A stretch of 64,000 nucleotides of DNA, from the NCBI RefSeq assembly GCF_036884255.1, contig NZ_CP145605.1, positions 558,001-622,000 on the forward strand. Reading direction: 5' to 3'. Positions 43,978 through 52,926 of this stretch are shown piece by piece. Each line of letters starts with the position of its first letter. The first letter of the stretch is position 1. A model generated the notes under the pieces. The model did not search any database and was not told where the DNA came from. It worked only from the letters and a program-made list of their open reading frames with translations. This DNA comes from Paenibacillus tundrae (GTDB lineage Bacteria > Bacillota > Bacilli > Paenibacillales > Paenibacillaceae). Position numbers and translations under genes: made by a program.

Positions 43978-44904
43978 ATGCTCGGGTTGCAATATTTTAG
44001 TTTTAACGATCTGTGGAGCCCTACGATTCTGGCGTTATTTCTACTTATCGGAGCGGGTTATCTCGTGCTGGTAGGGCCAGTGAGTGAGAAGGTCAGTGGA
44101 GCAGAGCCAGCGACTGTGGGACAGCGAGTTTTATTTATTACAGGACTTATCGTTTTTTATCTAGCTCAAGCGGGGCCTTTCAACTTGTTGGGTCATGTCA
44201 TGTTTAGCTTTCATATGGTCAGCATGGCTCTATCTTACTTGGTAGCACCACCACTGCTTATGAAAGGACTACCTAACTGGGTATGGCGTAAAATCGTAAG
44301 CTATCTGCCAACCAGGCAGTTATCTTTTCTAGCTCATCCGATCGTGGCAGCCCTAATGTTTAATGGGTTGTTCTCCATCTATCATCTGCCGGTAGTGCAT
44401 GATTATGTCATGCTCAATTTCACGGTTCATCGTCTGTATTACATCGCGCTGTTCATCACTTCAATGCTGATGTGGTGGACGCTCCTTAATCCGTTACCGG
44501 AAGGCAGACAGGCATCTGGACTGTCCAAAGTTGGATTTATTTTTCTCAATATGGTGTTGCTTACGCCTGCCTGTGGTTTGATTATTTTCGCCTCCGAGCC
44601 TTTATATGCAACCTATAGCAATCCTGCTGTATGGGCTGAGGCCATGCGATATTGTGTATCAGGCGATACATCGGCATTGCTTCGATCCTTCGGAGGGCCT
44701 GCGTTCTTCAACTTTCTGTCTTCTGCCAAAGAGGATCAGCAAGTTGGTGGCATCATTATGAAATTCATTCAGGAGGGAATCTTCGTATCCATGCTTGCAC
44801 TTGTTTTCTTCCAATGGTACCGCAAGGAGAAGCAGGAAGATGACGAGGATGATTCCCATAGAGCGGAGCCGCCGGTGGTACCACTTAACCCTGCTACAAA
44901 ATAA
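43978..44904 (+). CDS. ctaG: Cytochrome oxidase assembly factor CtaG
   Basis: Polytopic membrane protein of 308 residues with seven or so helices; family features include FHMVSMALSYLVAPPLLMKG and a conserved AGPFNLLGHVMFSFH. In Bacillus CtaG is needed to form active caa3 oxidase, probably in copper insertion. ATG at 43978 follows GGGGAGG. It lies at the expected place after ctaF, with a stem-loop between. Confidence 0.94.
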   Translation: MLGLQYFSFNDLWSPTILALFLLIGAGYLVLVGPVSEKVSGAEPATVGQRVLFITGLIVFYLAQAGPFNLLGHVMFSFHMVSMALSYLVAPPLLMKGLPNWVWRKIVSYLPTRQLSFLAHPIVAALMFNGLFSIYHLPVVHDYVMLNFTVHRLYYIALFITSMLMWWTLLNPLPEGRQASGLSKVGFIFLNMVLLTPACGLIIFASEPLYATYSNPAVWAEAMRYCVSGDTSALLRSFGGPAFFNFLSSAKEDQQVGGIIMKFIQEGIFVSMLALVFFQWYRKEKQEDDEDDSHRAEPPVVPLNPATK

Positions 44905-44989
44905 TAAATATTGCTATACAGTATTGTTTAAGAGTCTCCTAAGAAAACTAACTTATCCGAACTCGCATGATATGAATAAAGGGGGATAC

Positions 44990-45457
44990 ATGATGGATAT
45001 GTATTTTCTACTGCCTACGATCAGCACGTCTTTCATTGTGATTAGTGCGGTGCTGGTGGGAATCGGCTGGATACTTATTATCCGTGGTAAACGGGAAGCG
45101 CATCAGTCCATGATGGTGGCAGGTGCAGTAGCGGCATTAATATTTTTTGTCATTTATATGTCTCGAACGATCTTTGTGGGCAACACAGCTTGGGGCGGCG
45201 AACCAGATATGGAGATCTTCTACCGAATCTTTCTGATCTTTCATATTATTCTCGCAACTGTGGCCGCAGTCTTCGGTATCTCAACACTTGTGCTTGGGTT
45301 CAAAAAGAAGTTCAAAACACACCGCCGCTGGGGGCGGTTCACATCTATGATCTGGTTCAGCAGTGCCATGACGGGTGTGATCGTGTACGTTCTGCTGTAT
45401 ATCCTTTATCCAGGCGGGCACACCCGACCTGTGTGGGAAGTTATTCTTGGCGTGTGA
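44990..45457 (+). CDS. DUF420 membrane protein (YozB-like)
   Basis: Membrane protein of 155 residues with four helices: TSFIVISAVLVGIGWILIIR, QSMMVAGAVAALIFFVIYMS, IFLIFHIILATVAAVFGIST, and a C-terminal AMTGVIVYVLLYILYP. DUF420 proteins are usually encoded with cytochrome oxidases and thought to help their assembly (CtaM-like; inference). ATG at 44990 (another at 44993) follows AAAGGGGG. About 85 bp after ctaG, likely the last gene of the operon. Confidence 0.9.
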   Translation: MMDMYFLLPTISTSFIVISAVLVGIGWILIIRGKREAHQSMMVAGAVAALIFFVIYMSRTIFVGNTAWGGEPDMEIFYRIFLIFHIILATVAAVFGISTLVLGFKKKFKTHRRWGRFTSMIWFSSAMTGVIVYVLLYILYPGGHTRPVWEVILGV

Positions 45458-45489
45458 ATGTACCGTGTAAACTGCGAATCTATGAAAAT

Positions 45490-45515
45490 GGACGAATCTA
45501 GTGGAAGATTCGTCC
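45490..45515. other. Perfect stem-loop after DUF420 gene
   Basis: GGACGAATCT pairs perfectly with AGATTCGTCC over AGTGGA. No T run follows, so termination is uncertain; it may cap the 3' end of the cta mRNA. Confidence 0.5.
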
Positions 45516-45568
45516 ACGCTTCCTCTTGAACACATTCATAGAATGAGTTTGAGAGGGGGATACAACAA

Positions 45569-45940
45569 ATGAAAAAAACAGTCCATGTCAGTCAAACGTA
45601 TCCACGTCTCACGGTGTACTCAGATGAGAACTTCACAGGAAGAAGCCGGATTTATCGTGGCAACACGGGTCTGCGCAACTTGGAGAACATCCTTGGAGGC
45701 GTTGAGAGTCTACGTTTCTTCTCGACAAGCTCCAATGCAACACTCGTTGTGTTCACAAGACCTAACTTCCAGGGTGGATTCCGTGTTTACCGTGGGAACA
45801 CCAGCTTGAGAGACTTGGATGACTTGATTCGTGGCAATGATGTGGAGTCCTTAATCTCTACGAATGAACGCTTAACACTAGCTGAGATTCGTGCAATTCG
45901 CAGTAACCGTAGTTTGCCTAGCGGCTACAACCTCGTGTAA
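45569..45940 (+). CDS. Beta/gamma-crystallin-like Greek-key protein
   Basis: Small protein of 123 residues made of two related repeats: LTVYSDENFTGRSRIYRGN and LVVFTRPNFQGGFRVYRGN, each followed by a L(R/E)xLxx(I/L) stretch, the pattern of beta/gamma-crystallin Greek-key motifs (Y/F-x6-G). It has no signal peptide, although MKKTVHVSQTYPRL could be a short leader. Microbial members often bind calcium through (N/D)(N/D)xx(S/T)S; here that site is not clear. ATG at 45569 after GAGAGGGGG. Monocistronic with a terminator. Possible stress or spore-coat-like role; unproven. Confidence 0.82.
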   Translation: MKKTVHVSQTYPRLTVYSDENFTGRSRIYRGNTGLRNLENILGGVESLRFFSTSSNATLVVFTRPNFQGGFRVYRGNTSLRDLDDLIRGNDVESLISTNERLTLAEIRAIRSNRSLPSGYNLV

Positions 45941-45977
45941 TGGTTAGACCTCTTCTATAATCAGGTGATGGGTAAAA

Positions 45978-46031
45978 TGAAAAAGCTGTGTCTGTAGTGT
46001 GTATATACACACTATGGGTGCAGTCTTTTTT
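45978..46031. terminator. Terminator with 20-bp perfect palindrome
   Basis: TAGTGTGTATATACACACTA is self-complementary and flanked by partly paired CTGTGTCTG/TGGGTGCAG, followed by T7. Confidence 0.85.
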
Positions 46032-46176
46032 TGTGCGCAAAATCATGGAATATAACCCCATTGAACATGAATTTATTCAAGTTCCAAATATGCTGTTTTT
46101 CCCGGAGTGGCGCTGTTTATTGCAGTTTGAGTAGTGCGTTCATCCTCCATGACTTCCTGATTCAGGAAAAAAAGTG

Positions 46177-46227
46177 TTGACGGGAAAAGTGTTAGGTCTG
46201 TATACTGTGTATATTGATATATACAGT
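46177..46227 (+). promoter_or_regulatory. Promoter and YtrA-type operator of ABC operon
   Basis: TTGACG (46177-46182), 18 bp, TATACT (46201-46206). Overlapping the -10 and start is an inverted repeat 46204-46227 with arms ACTGTGTATAT and ATATATACAGT (one mismatch), like GntR/YtrA operators. The GntR gene in the same operon at 47095 is the likely repressor. Confidence 0.75.
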
Positions 46228-46286
46228 AAACACAGTGAGCACACAGCACACATTACATGAATGAAAGTTGAAAGGCAGGCGTGCAT

Positions 46287-47000
46287 ATGAACGCATGGAA
46301 GCAAGCGTTGTGGTTGACCCGCAGTGAGATGAGTAAGGATCGATTCCAGTGGTTATGGAGTGCAATTTTTATGATTTACACGGGCAGCATGAGCGGTGTG
46401 ATGTTGATTCAGCAACATGAGGTTAGCTTCATTAACCCTGTTGTAGATACCTTTTTTCTAATCATGGTGCCCTTTCAGGGATTCCTGTTCAGCAGACGTT
46501 CATTCCGTTACATACAGGAGGATTCCTATACACAGATGCTGGCCTTTTACCGCAGACTCCCGATCCCGAATGAAACGGTGATGTGGTCAAGACTTCAGCA
46601 GTCGATTATGACGTTTGCATACAATGGGATCTTTTTCTACGGATCACTGTATGTAGTCAGATTACATGAGGAAGCCTTCCGATGGGATCAATATCTGGCG
46701 TTTGCCATGACATGTACAGGATATGGACTTTTTATGACAGGCTTGTACATCTACGGAGAATTCCTCTTCAGTGGCAAAAAATACTTACTTCTCAGTGCGC
46801 TGCTCTTGCCACTTACCATCGGTTTATCTTTATTGATTCGATTGTCAGGTAGCTACGGATTATGGATTGTCATTGATCACAGTAAAAGATGGAGTCTATT
46901 ATCCCCGATTATGTGGATTGCTCTGGTGGTTGGTTTAACCACACTATGGCTATTCAGTCGAGTGACATTGAAGAAGCTGGCTTGTCGGGATTTAAGTTAA
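46287..47000 (+). CDS. Membrane protein of GntR-controlled ABC locus
   Basis: Integral membrane protein of 237 residues with about six helices (AIFMIYTGSMSGVMLI, FFLIMVPFQGFLF, AFAMTCTGYGLFMTGLYIYG, LLSALLLPLTIGLSLLI). Probably the permease partner of the ATPase at 47498, as in YtrC/YtrD-type systems; no firm family match. ATG at 46287 follows AAAGGCAGG, and the GTG at 46281 is less likely. First gene after the operator-bearing promoter. Confidence 0.72.
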   Translation: MNAWKQALWLTRSEMSKDRFQWLWSAIFMIYTGSMSGVMLIQQHEVSFINPVVDTFFLIMVPFQGFLFSRRSFRYIQEDSYTQMLAFYRRLPIPNETVMWSRLQQSIMTFAYNGIFFYGSLYVVRLHEEAFRWDQYLAFAMTCTGYGLFMTGLYIYGEFLFSGKKYLLLSALLLPLTIGLSLLIRLSGSYGLWIVIDHSKRWSLLSPIMWIALVVGLTTLWLFSRVTLKKLACRDLS

Positions 47001-47094
47001 GTGAACGAGAGAATGATGAATTGAGAATAGAGAAGGAACCGGAGCTACTAGCTTGTAACACGACGAGGTGTACCGGAGGGCGAGGTGCAAAAAT

Positions 47095-47484
47095 GTGAAG
47101 ATACCGATTCAAATCAATGAAAACAGCGCTGAACCCCTATATCACCAAATTGAGAATCAGTTAAGATCATTAATCATTACGGGTCAACTAGGAGAGGGAA
47201 CGCATTTGCCGTCCATTCGTGAATTCGCCGGAGCGCTCAATTGTAGCGTGATTACAGTCAGAAGGGTCTATCAGGATCTGGAGAATGAAGGTCTGCTCCG
47301 TACGAAGCAGGGGACAGGTACATTTGTAGCCCAGGTTGAAGCCAATGATAGAGAAAATTATAGATTAAAGGCTGCGCAGGAGGCGATGCAGGCTGCGGTG
47401 CAGTCTGGCAAATCGGTCGGATGTACGGAAGAAGAAATGGAAGATTTGTTCCGAGAAGCCCTAAGAGTTATCTATCCGAAGTAG
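47095..47484 (+). CDS. GntR family regulator, YtrA subfamily
   Basis: Repressor of 129 residues. A GntR winged helix (IQINENSAEPLYHQIENQLR, then LPSIREFAGALNCSVITVRRVYQDL split LPSIREFAGALN/CSVITVRRVYQDL) is followed by a short helical tail without a ligand domain, as in YtrA. GTG start at 47095 after GGAGGGCGAGG; an upstream in-frame ATG at 47068 overlaps that site. It is encoded in the operon it most likely represses through 46204-46227. YtrA systems respond to cell-wall antibiotics in Bacillus; the signal here is unknown. Confidence 0.9.
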   Translation: MKIPIQINENSAEPLYHQIENQLRSLIITGQLGEGTHLPSIREFAGALNCSVITVRRVYQDLENEGLLRTKQGTGTFVAQVEANDRENYRLKAAQEAMQAAVQSGKSVGCTEEEMEDLFREALRVIYPK

Positions 47485-47497
47485 GGGAGGGAGTACC

Positions 47498-48397
47498 ATG
47501 ATGGAACCTGTAGCTGTTCAACTGAATGGCGTATCCAAAATGCGAAAACGCAGAGTGATTGGCCCGATTGATCTGACCATCCCGGAAGGGTATGTCATTG
47601 CAATCCTCGGTCATAACGGTTCTGGCAAAAGCACACTATTGAACATGCTACAACAAATTGTACTGCCAGATAGTGGACAGATCATATGGTTTGGAGAGGA
47701 ACACAATGGTCCGCTGCCGATAGAACTGAGACAACAGATTGGTTTTGTGGCCGATAACAGCGGGCTTGAAGAGAACCAGCTTACAGCGGAAGAAGCAGTC
47801 CGGTTTCGCGCTTACTGGTATCCGCGCTGGGATATGAAGCTGTTTGACCAGCTGATGAAAGAGATGGACGTGCCGAGGGACGTGAAGCTGATCAAGATGT
47901 CCAAGGGAGAACGGCGTAAGTACGAGATTGCAGCTGCACTCGCAGCGCGTCCGAGACTTCTTCTGCTGGATGAACCGTCCTCGGGACTTGACCCTTTTGC
48001 CTGGAAAGTGATGGTTGAGCAGTTCCGGAACTTCATGGCAGGGGGAGATACCACGATACTGATTGCCACACATATCGCAGATGAGGTCAAGCGGCTTGCG
48101 GATTACATCGTACTGATGCACCGTGGTCAATCCTTGGGTATGGCGGAGAAAGATAGCGTGCTCGATCAGTGGAGAGAGGTCTGGTATGAAGGAGCCCTAC
48201 GTCCAGAAAGTATCCCCGGTATTGTGGAATCTTCTATAGATGAGAATGGCCTAGTTCGGATTATTACAACCCGAGTTAGTGAAGCACAGGAAAGGTTGGA
48301 ACTGTCCAGTAATCAGGTGCTGAAAATTCGTAACTTGGAGCTCGATGAAGTACTCGCATTCTGGATTGCAGGATATGCACCCATACAATGGAAATAA
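47498..48397 (+). CDS. ABC transporter ATPase (YtrB-like)
   Basis: ATP-binding subunit of 299 residues. Walker A GHNGSGKSTLLN, signature MSKGERRKYEIA, Walker B RLLLLDEPSSGLD, and H-loop ATHIADE are all intact. Start ATG at 47498 or 47501 after GGGAGGGAG, 13 bp past the regulator gene. Likely pairs with the membrane protein at 46287. The final 70 residues form an accessory domain. Confidence 0.93.
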   Translation: MMEPVAVQLNGVSKMRKRRVIGPIDLTIPEGYVIAILGHNGSGKSTLLNMLQQIVLPDSGQIIWFGEEHNGPLPIELRQQIGFVADNSGLEENQLTAEEAVRFRAYWYPRWDMKLFDQLMKEMDVPRDVKLIKMSKGERRKYEIAAALAARPRLLLLDEPSSGLDPFAWKVMVEQFRNFMAGGDTTILIATHIADEVKRLADYIVLMHRGQSLGMAEKDSVLDQWREVWYEGALRPESIPGIVESSIDENGLVRIITTRVSEAQERLELSSNQVLKIRNLELDEVLAFWIAGYAPIQWK

Positions 48398-48414
48398 CCG
48401 AAGGGAGACGATAA

Positions 48415-49320
48415 ATGATGAACCGATTAGAATTGACGCAAGTCGTTAAGCAATATGCAGACAAAACAGCTGTTAATGGAGTCACGCTCAATGTAAAAGA
48501 AGGTGAGATTTACGGACTGCTCGGAGCCAATGGTGCAGGCAAAACAACCACGATGCGAATGGTGCTTGGCTTGATCCACCCGGATGGTGGAAACATCCTA
48601 TATAACGGTAAGCCGTACAATACCGAGCTGCAACAAATTATGGGCTATCTTCCAGAAGAGCGCGGACTTTATCCGAAGGTGAAGGTTAGTGAGCAGATTA
48701 ATTATCTGGCTAGACTTCGTGGCATGAGTGGTAAGGATGCAGATAAGAGCCTGAAGTACTGGCTTGAGCGTTTCGAGGTTCCTGAGTATTATGACAAAAA
48801 GATTGAGGAGCTGTCCAAAGGTAACCAGCAGAAAATGGGCTTTATCGCAGCTGTCGTGCATCGCCCTCAAATTCTTATTCTAGATGAAGCCTTCAGTGGA
48901 CTGGATCCGGTGAACGTGGAATTGCTCAAATCAACCGTTAAGGAATTACGGGATGAAGGCACAGCTATTCTTTTCTCCACACACCGTATGGAACATGTTG
49001 AAGAGTTATGTCGTCAGATCACCATCCTTCATCGCTCTAACACTGTAGTGCAGGGTGAGATTAAGGAAATTAAGAGTCGCTATCCACGTGAGCAGGTCGC
49101 TCTAAGTACTGTAGGTCAAGTGGATGGTCTGGAGTTGTTAACAGGAGTAACGAAGGTAGAACAGAATGAGCGTGGCTACATGATCCATATCAGCCATGTT
49201 GATGCAGCTCAAGAGATTCTGAAACATGCGATGTCCCAGACAACAGTCGAGCATTTTGAGATTAAGGAACCAACGCTTAACCAAATCTTTATTCGTGAGG
49301 TAGGTGAGTCGAATGAATAA
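48415..49320 (+). CDS. ABC transporter ATPase (NatA-like)
   Basis: ATP-binding subunit of 301 residues. Walker A GANGAGKTTTMRM, signature LSKGNQQKMGF, Walker B ILILDEAFSGLD and H-loop STHRMEHVE. It most resembles the NatA sodium-export/ABC-2 exporter ATPases, including the ~80-residue C-terminal extension. Its end overlaps the start of the next gene by eight bases, so the pair forms one exporter. The export substrate (sodium, peptide or drug) is unknown. Confidence 0.93.
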   Translation: MMNRLELTQVVKQYADKTAVNGVTLNVKEGEIYGLLGANGAGKTTTMRMVLGLIHPDGGNILYNGKPYNTELQQIMGYLPEERGLYPKVKVSEQINYLARLRGMSGKDADKSLKYWLERFEVPEYYDKKIEELSKGNQQKMGFIAAVVHRPQILILDEAFSGLDPVNVELLKSTVKELRDEGTAILFSTHRMEHVEELCRQITILHRSNTVVQGEIKEIKSRYPREQVALSTVGQVDGLELLTGVTKVEQNERGYMIHISHVDAAQEILKHAMSQTTVEHFEIKEPTLNQIFIREVGESNE

Positions 49321-50611
49321 AATGGGAACGATTACGGGATTTACGTTCAAAAACAAAGTTAAAACGAAATCATTCATGGTAACGACGATTGTACTTGCAA
49401 TTCTGATTACGATTGGACTCAATGTGCCATATTTCATTACTTTATTCAACGGTGGCTCAATTGGTGGTGGAGCTTCAGGTAATCACCCAGTAAACATCGG
49501 GCTTCTCACATCAGGACAGCCGGAAGTGTCAGAGAAACTGGAGAGCTTCTCTTCAGCTCAAGGAGATCAAGCTTACCGTTTCATCGCGGGTGGTGACAAG
49601 GATGAAGCTGCTCTAAAAGCTGATACAGAAGCAGGACTTACCGATGGTTACTTGAAGTTTGAAGCTGTAGCTGGACAGGAGTTCCCGCAGCCAATCTTGT
49701 ACTCATCGGATGAGGTATCACCGCAGATCATTGCTTCCATTGAAGCGGCTCTGCAAAGTGTGAAGCTTGATGTGGTTGTAAAAGACGTGCTTACAGCGGA
49801 ACAAAAAGAACTGATCACAACGCCAGTGAAGCTGACTCAGGAAAGCCTGAGTGCAGAAGAAGGGGCAGCCGGTGCAGAATCGGATAATGGTATGAGCCCG
49901 ATTAACTACATTGTTGTTTATCTCCTGATCATCCTGCTGTTCACTTCAACAATGATGACAGGGAATATGATCGCTTCTGAAATTACAGCAGAGAAGAGCT
50001 CCCGGATCATGGAGATTCTAATCACGAGTGTGTCTCCGCTGAGTCAGATGTTCGGTAAAATCATTGGTATTTTCTTAGTAGGTATACTGCAGATCGGAAT
50101 CTTCGGAGCCGTAGTTGCTGCTAATATGTTGCTTCCTCATAACGTTGATGTACTAGGTGATTTCAATATGAATCTGAGTGACATCAATACGGCTGTCATT
50201 GTGTATGGACTCATCTTCTACATCTTAGGTTACTTCTTGTATGCAGTGATGTTTGCTGCGATTGGTTCAATGGTAAGCCGTACAGAGGAACTTGGTCAGG
50301 CGGTTCTACCAATTACGATGCTGTCGCTCGTATCGTTCTACATCGCCATCTTCAGTATCGCTACACCAAACATTTTATTGTTGAAAGTAGCTAGCTTCAT
50401 TCCATTTACGTCACCAACAGCGATCCTTGTACGGATCGGTGCAGGAGTTGCACCAACATGGGAGATTTTGACGTCACTTGTGATTCTCGCTGTATCTATT
50501 CTGATCTTTGGCTGGCTCGCAGCTAAAATCTATCGCACGGGTGTACTGATGTACGGTAAACGCCCAACCTTTAAAGAGCTCTTTAAAGCAATGAAAGCAT
50601 ATAAGATCTAA
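49313..50611 (+). CDS. ABC-2 type exporter permease (NatB-like)
   Basis: Permease of 432 residues: an N-terminal membrane helix (SFMVTTIVLAILITIGLNV), a large external loop (about residues 45-190), then five or six helices (INYIVVYLLIILLFTSTMM, MFGKIIGIFLVGILQIGIF, etc.). The conserved EKSSRIMEILITSVSPLSQM of ABC-2/NatB exporters is present. ATG at 49313 is preferred over the GTG at 49304 because GAGGTAGG lies before it. Partners the NatA-like ATPase. Confidence 0.92.
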   Translation: MNKMGTITGFTFKNKVKTKSFMVTTIVLAILITIGLNVPYFITLFNGGSIGGGASGNHPVNIGLLTSGQPEVSEKLESFSSAQGDQAYRFIAGGDKDEAALKADTEAGLTDGYLKFEAVAGQEFPQPILYSSDEVSPQIIASIEAALQSVKLDVVVKDVLTAEQKELITTPVKLTQESLSAEEGAAGAESDNGMSPINYIVVYLLIILLFTSTMMTGNMIASEITAEKSSRIMEILITSVSPLSQMFGKIIGIFLVGILQIGIFGAVVAANMLLPHNVDVLGDFNMNLSDINTAVIVYGLIFYILGYFLYAVMFAAIGSMVSRTEELGQAVLPITMLSLVSFYIAIFSIATPNILLLKVASFIPFTSPTAILVRIGAGVAPTWEILTSLVILAVSILIFGWLAAKIYRTGVLMYGKRPTFKELFKAMKAYKI

Positions 50612-50682
50612 GTAATTGCAAAACAACAAAAAACAAACCAACCAACAACGTAACTCTTATAAAAATAATGGAGGCGATTAAT

Positions 50683-50865
50683 ATGATTAATCAATTAAAT
50701 ACAAAGTCCTATAAGTTAATGAGCACAGGAGTAGTTGTTCTATTGTTAGCATCAGTCATCAATGGAGAAGGTTCTGTAGTGAAGGATGCGGTTCAAGGGG
50801 CGATGATGGGAGCTGGAGCAGTTCTCGCAGCTGTAGGTCTCTGGATGGCTGGTAGCAAGAAATAA
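50683..50865 (+). CDS. 60-residue hydrophobic peptide at end of ABC operon
   Basis: Small membrane peptide. Residues 10-30 (SYKLMSTGVVVLLLASVING) and 40-57 (VQGAMMGAGAVLAAVGLWMA) are hydrophobic, the second rich in Gly and Ala like a glycine-zipper, and it ends in GSKK. The ATG at 50683 follows GGAGG at normal spacing. A strong terminator follows. It has no recognised family. Location after an ABC exporter permits two readings: an exported bacteriocin-like peptide, or a small accessory subunit. Neither is shown. Confidence 0.7.
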   Translation: MINQLNTKSYKLMSTGVVVLLLASVINGEGSVVKDAVQGAMMGAGAVLAAVGLWMAGSKK

Positions 50866-50880
50866 GAAGTTAATGAAGGG

Positions 50881-50921
50881 ATAGGCGCTACTCTAGTGGA
50901 GTAGCGTCTATTATTTTGTTT
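50881..50921. terminator. Bidirectional terminator after ABC operon
   Basis: ATAGGCGCTACTC and GAGTAGCGTCTAT pair (one G-U) around TAGTG, then TATTTTGTTTT. It overlaps the end of the convergent AraC gene. Confidence 0.85.
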
Positions 50922-51810
50922 TCTCCAGTTCACTTCTGAATTCCCTGAAACCTTTAGGGGTTCTTCCTTGATCCTTTTTGAAGGATTGTATGAAGTGATT
51001 CACATGATTGAAGCCCACTTTGCCAGCGATCTCGGTAATTGTATCATCTGAGGACACGAGTAGTTCGCAGCTTTTTTTAATCCTATATTTGATAAGGTAC
51101 TCATATGGCGTCATGTGAACGGTCCTTTTAAAACTTCGTGTACATTCCGAAATGCTCAAATGCGCTATATCGGCAATCTCACGTAGCGTGATCGGACTTG
51201 AGTAGTTCTGATGGATAAAACTCAGCATAAGCTGCAGCCTTTCCTGATGTCGTTTTGCATGTTTTGGCGCATCCTCTTGCGGTAACGAAAGATTAGATAT
51301 TAGATTAAACCAGAGCTGCACGGTCATAATCGAAATCTCATACTCCCAACCCCAATTTTTGTTCCTAATGAATACTCGTCTCATGTTCCAAAGCATATCC
51401 AAAGCTTGCTTTTCCCACTCGGTATTATCTGCGATCACGATTGAAACGAAAGAAGAACGAGTGTAGGGGAGCACATACTTCTCTTCCATGGTGCTGTCTG
51501 CGTGGAACGCGAGTAGCTTCTCGGGAAAGTTAAAACTTACATATTCCCCATCCTGGCTCAGCTGTGTCGTGACATGAAGAATTCCTTTGTTAATGAGAAT
51601 CGCCTGCCCGGTCTTTAACTCATGGTCAATGCCGTTGACTTGAATGACGAGGGCTCCTTTTGTGACTAATGTGATCTGTAGTTCTTCATGCCAGTGCAGG
51701 TCGTTGAATCCTCTTCCTTCGGGAACACTTGTATAGAGCGTATGGGTGTACATGATATAGGGAAATGAATGATCGGGATATGCAATTGTCTCGTGCAGTG
51801 GTTTTGACAT
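50911..51810 (-). CDS. AraC family regulator with cupin sensor
   Basis: Transcription regulator of 299 residues. The N-terminal half is a cupin-like sensor (DLHWHEELQITLVTKGALVIQ split DLHWHEELQI/TLVTKGALVIQ; with GQAILINKGILHVT). The C-terminal two helix-turn-helix units contain LREIADIAHLSISECTRSFK and ITEIAGKVGFNHVNHFIQSF with PYEYLIKYRI. The ATG at 51810 follows GGGGG. It is divergent from an EamA transporter, and GTGATA boxes fill the shared promoter, so it likely regulates that gene. Ligand unknown. Confidence 0.93.
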   Translation of the reverse strand: MSKPLHETIAYPDHSFPYIMYTHTLYTSVPEGRGFNDLHWHEELQITLVTKGALVIQVNGIDHELKTGQAILINKGILHVTTQLSQDGEYVSFNFPEKLLAFHADSTMEEKYVLPYTRSSFVSIVIADNTEWEKQALDMLWNMRRVFIRNKNWGWEYEISIMTVQLWFNLISNLSLPQEDAPKHAKRHQERLQLMLSFIHQNYSSPITLREIADIAHLSISECTRSFKRTVHMTPYEYLIKYRIKKSCELLVSSDDTITEIAGKVGFNHVNHFIQSFKKDQGRTPKGFREFRSELEKTK

Positions 51811-51850
51811 ATTAAAGAAACCCCCTTCTCATGACGATATATCTATACTT

Positions 51851-51923
51851 TTCAGTGATATACTTGCACGTTTTATATAGAAACGGTGATATTATCATAT
51901 CATAGCTATGGCTTATCACTGAA
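51851..51923. promoter_or_regulatory. GTGATA boxes in AraC/EamA divergent promoter
   Basis: TTCAGTGATA (51851-51860) and its exact complement TATCACTGAA (51914-51923) flank a middle copy CGGTGATAT near 51884. These repeats lie between the divergent start codons and are the probable binding half-sites of the AraC regulator. Confidence 0.6.
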
Positions 51924-51967
51924 GCCTGTGCACAGATGATCGGATAAGACCTCTTGGAGGGTTTTAA

Positions 51968-52879
51968 GTGAAAGAACGTAAAACATCGTTATTACTTCAT
52001 CCGTATGGACTTCTTTTTATCGCTATATTAGCCGTTTCCATTTCTTCGATTATGATAAAATCTTCAGATACACCAACCGCCATAGCAGGCATGTACAGGC
52101 TTTACATTTCAGCATTCATTATGCTCCCTTTTGTCCCTTGGAAAACGATTCGCTCCTTACGCTTGAACGGCAAGGAATGGGCGGCGCTTTCTCTGGCCGG
52201 TCTGCTCTTGGGACTGCATTTCTTATTCTGGATGGAGTCGCTCGTGTATACTTCGGTGGCAAGTTCTATGGTCATCTTAGCGTTGCAACCACTGTTTGTC
52301 ATGATTGGTTCGTATTTTGTCTTCAGGGAAAGAGCCGGCGTACTGAGCGTACTCTGCTTAGTGACTGCGCTGCTTGGTTCCATCATAATTGCCTGGGGAG
52401 ATATCGGTATATCTAGAGAAGCACTTATTGGGGATGGGTTATCTTTAATCGGAACTATATCTATTTCAGCTTATATGCTAGTAGGGCAAAAGTTGAGTAA
52501 ACGAATTGATGCAAAATTATATAGTGTCGTAGTTTTCTTTCTTGGAGGAAGTGTTCTGCTCGTCTACAGCATATTAAGGGGCTTCTCCTTAAGCAACTAT
52601 GCTTCTTCGGACTGGCTCTATTTTGTTCTCCTTGCGATTATTCCTACGATCTTCGGCCAATATATTTTCAATCGACTGCTTAATACGATAGGTGCTACAA
52701 CGGTATCCGTAGGTATTATTGGAGAACCAGTTCTAGCAATTATTCTTGCGTATCTCTTCCTGGGAGAAACCGTCACCACTTTTCAGTCTATAGGTGGATT
52801 AATAACATTACTGGGGATGCTGATGTACTTTTGGCGAAAATCGATACAATATTCAGCGTCGAAGCGTCTATCATATTAA
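51968..52879 (+). CDS. EamA/DMT family transporter
   Basis: Drug/metabolite transporter of 303 residues with ten membrane helices in two homologous halves, each an EamA domain (SSIMIKSSDTPTAIAGMYRL in the first, TVSVGIIGEPVLAIILAYLF in the second). GTG start at 51968 after TTGGAGGG. Family members export amino acids or other metabolites. Regulation by the divergent AraC regulator is likely from the shared repeats. Confidence 0.93.
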   Translation: MKERKTSLLLHPYGLLFIAILAVSISSIMIKSSDTPTAIAGMYRLYISAFIMLPFVPWKTIRSLRLNGKEWAALSLAGLLLGLHFLFWMESLVYTSVASSMVILALQPLFVMIGSYFVFRERAGVLSVLCLVTALLGSIIIAWGDIGISREALIGDGLSLIGTISISAYMLVGQKLSKRIDAKLYSVVVFFLGGSVLLVYSILRGFSLSNYASSDWLYFVLLAIIPTIFGQYIFNRLLNTIGATTVSVGIIGEPVLAIILAYLFLGETVTTFQSIGGLITLLGMLMYFWRKSIQYSASKRLSY

Positions 52880-52926
52880 TTATTTTTGAAAACAACAGGG
52901 GAATTCTACATTAGGAGGAATGATGA

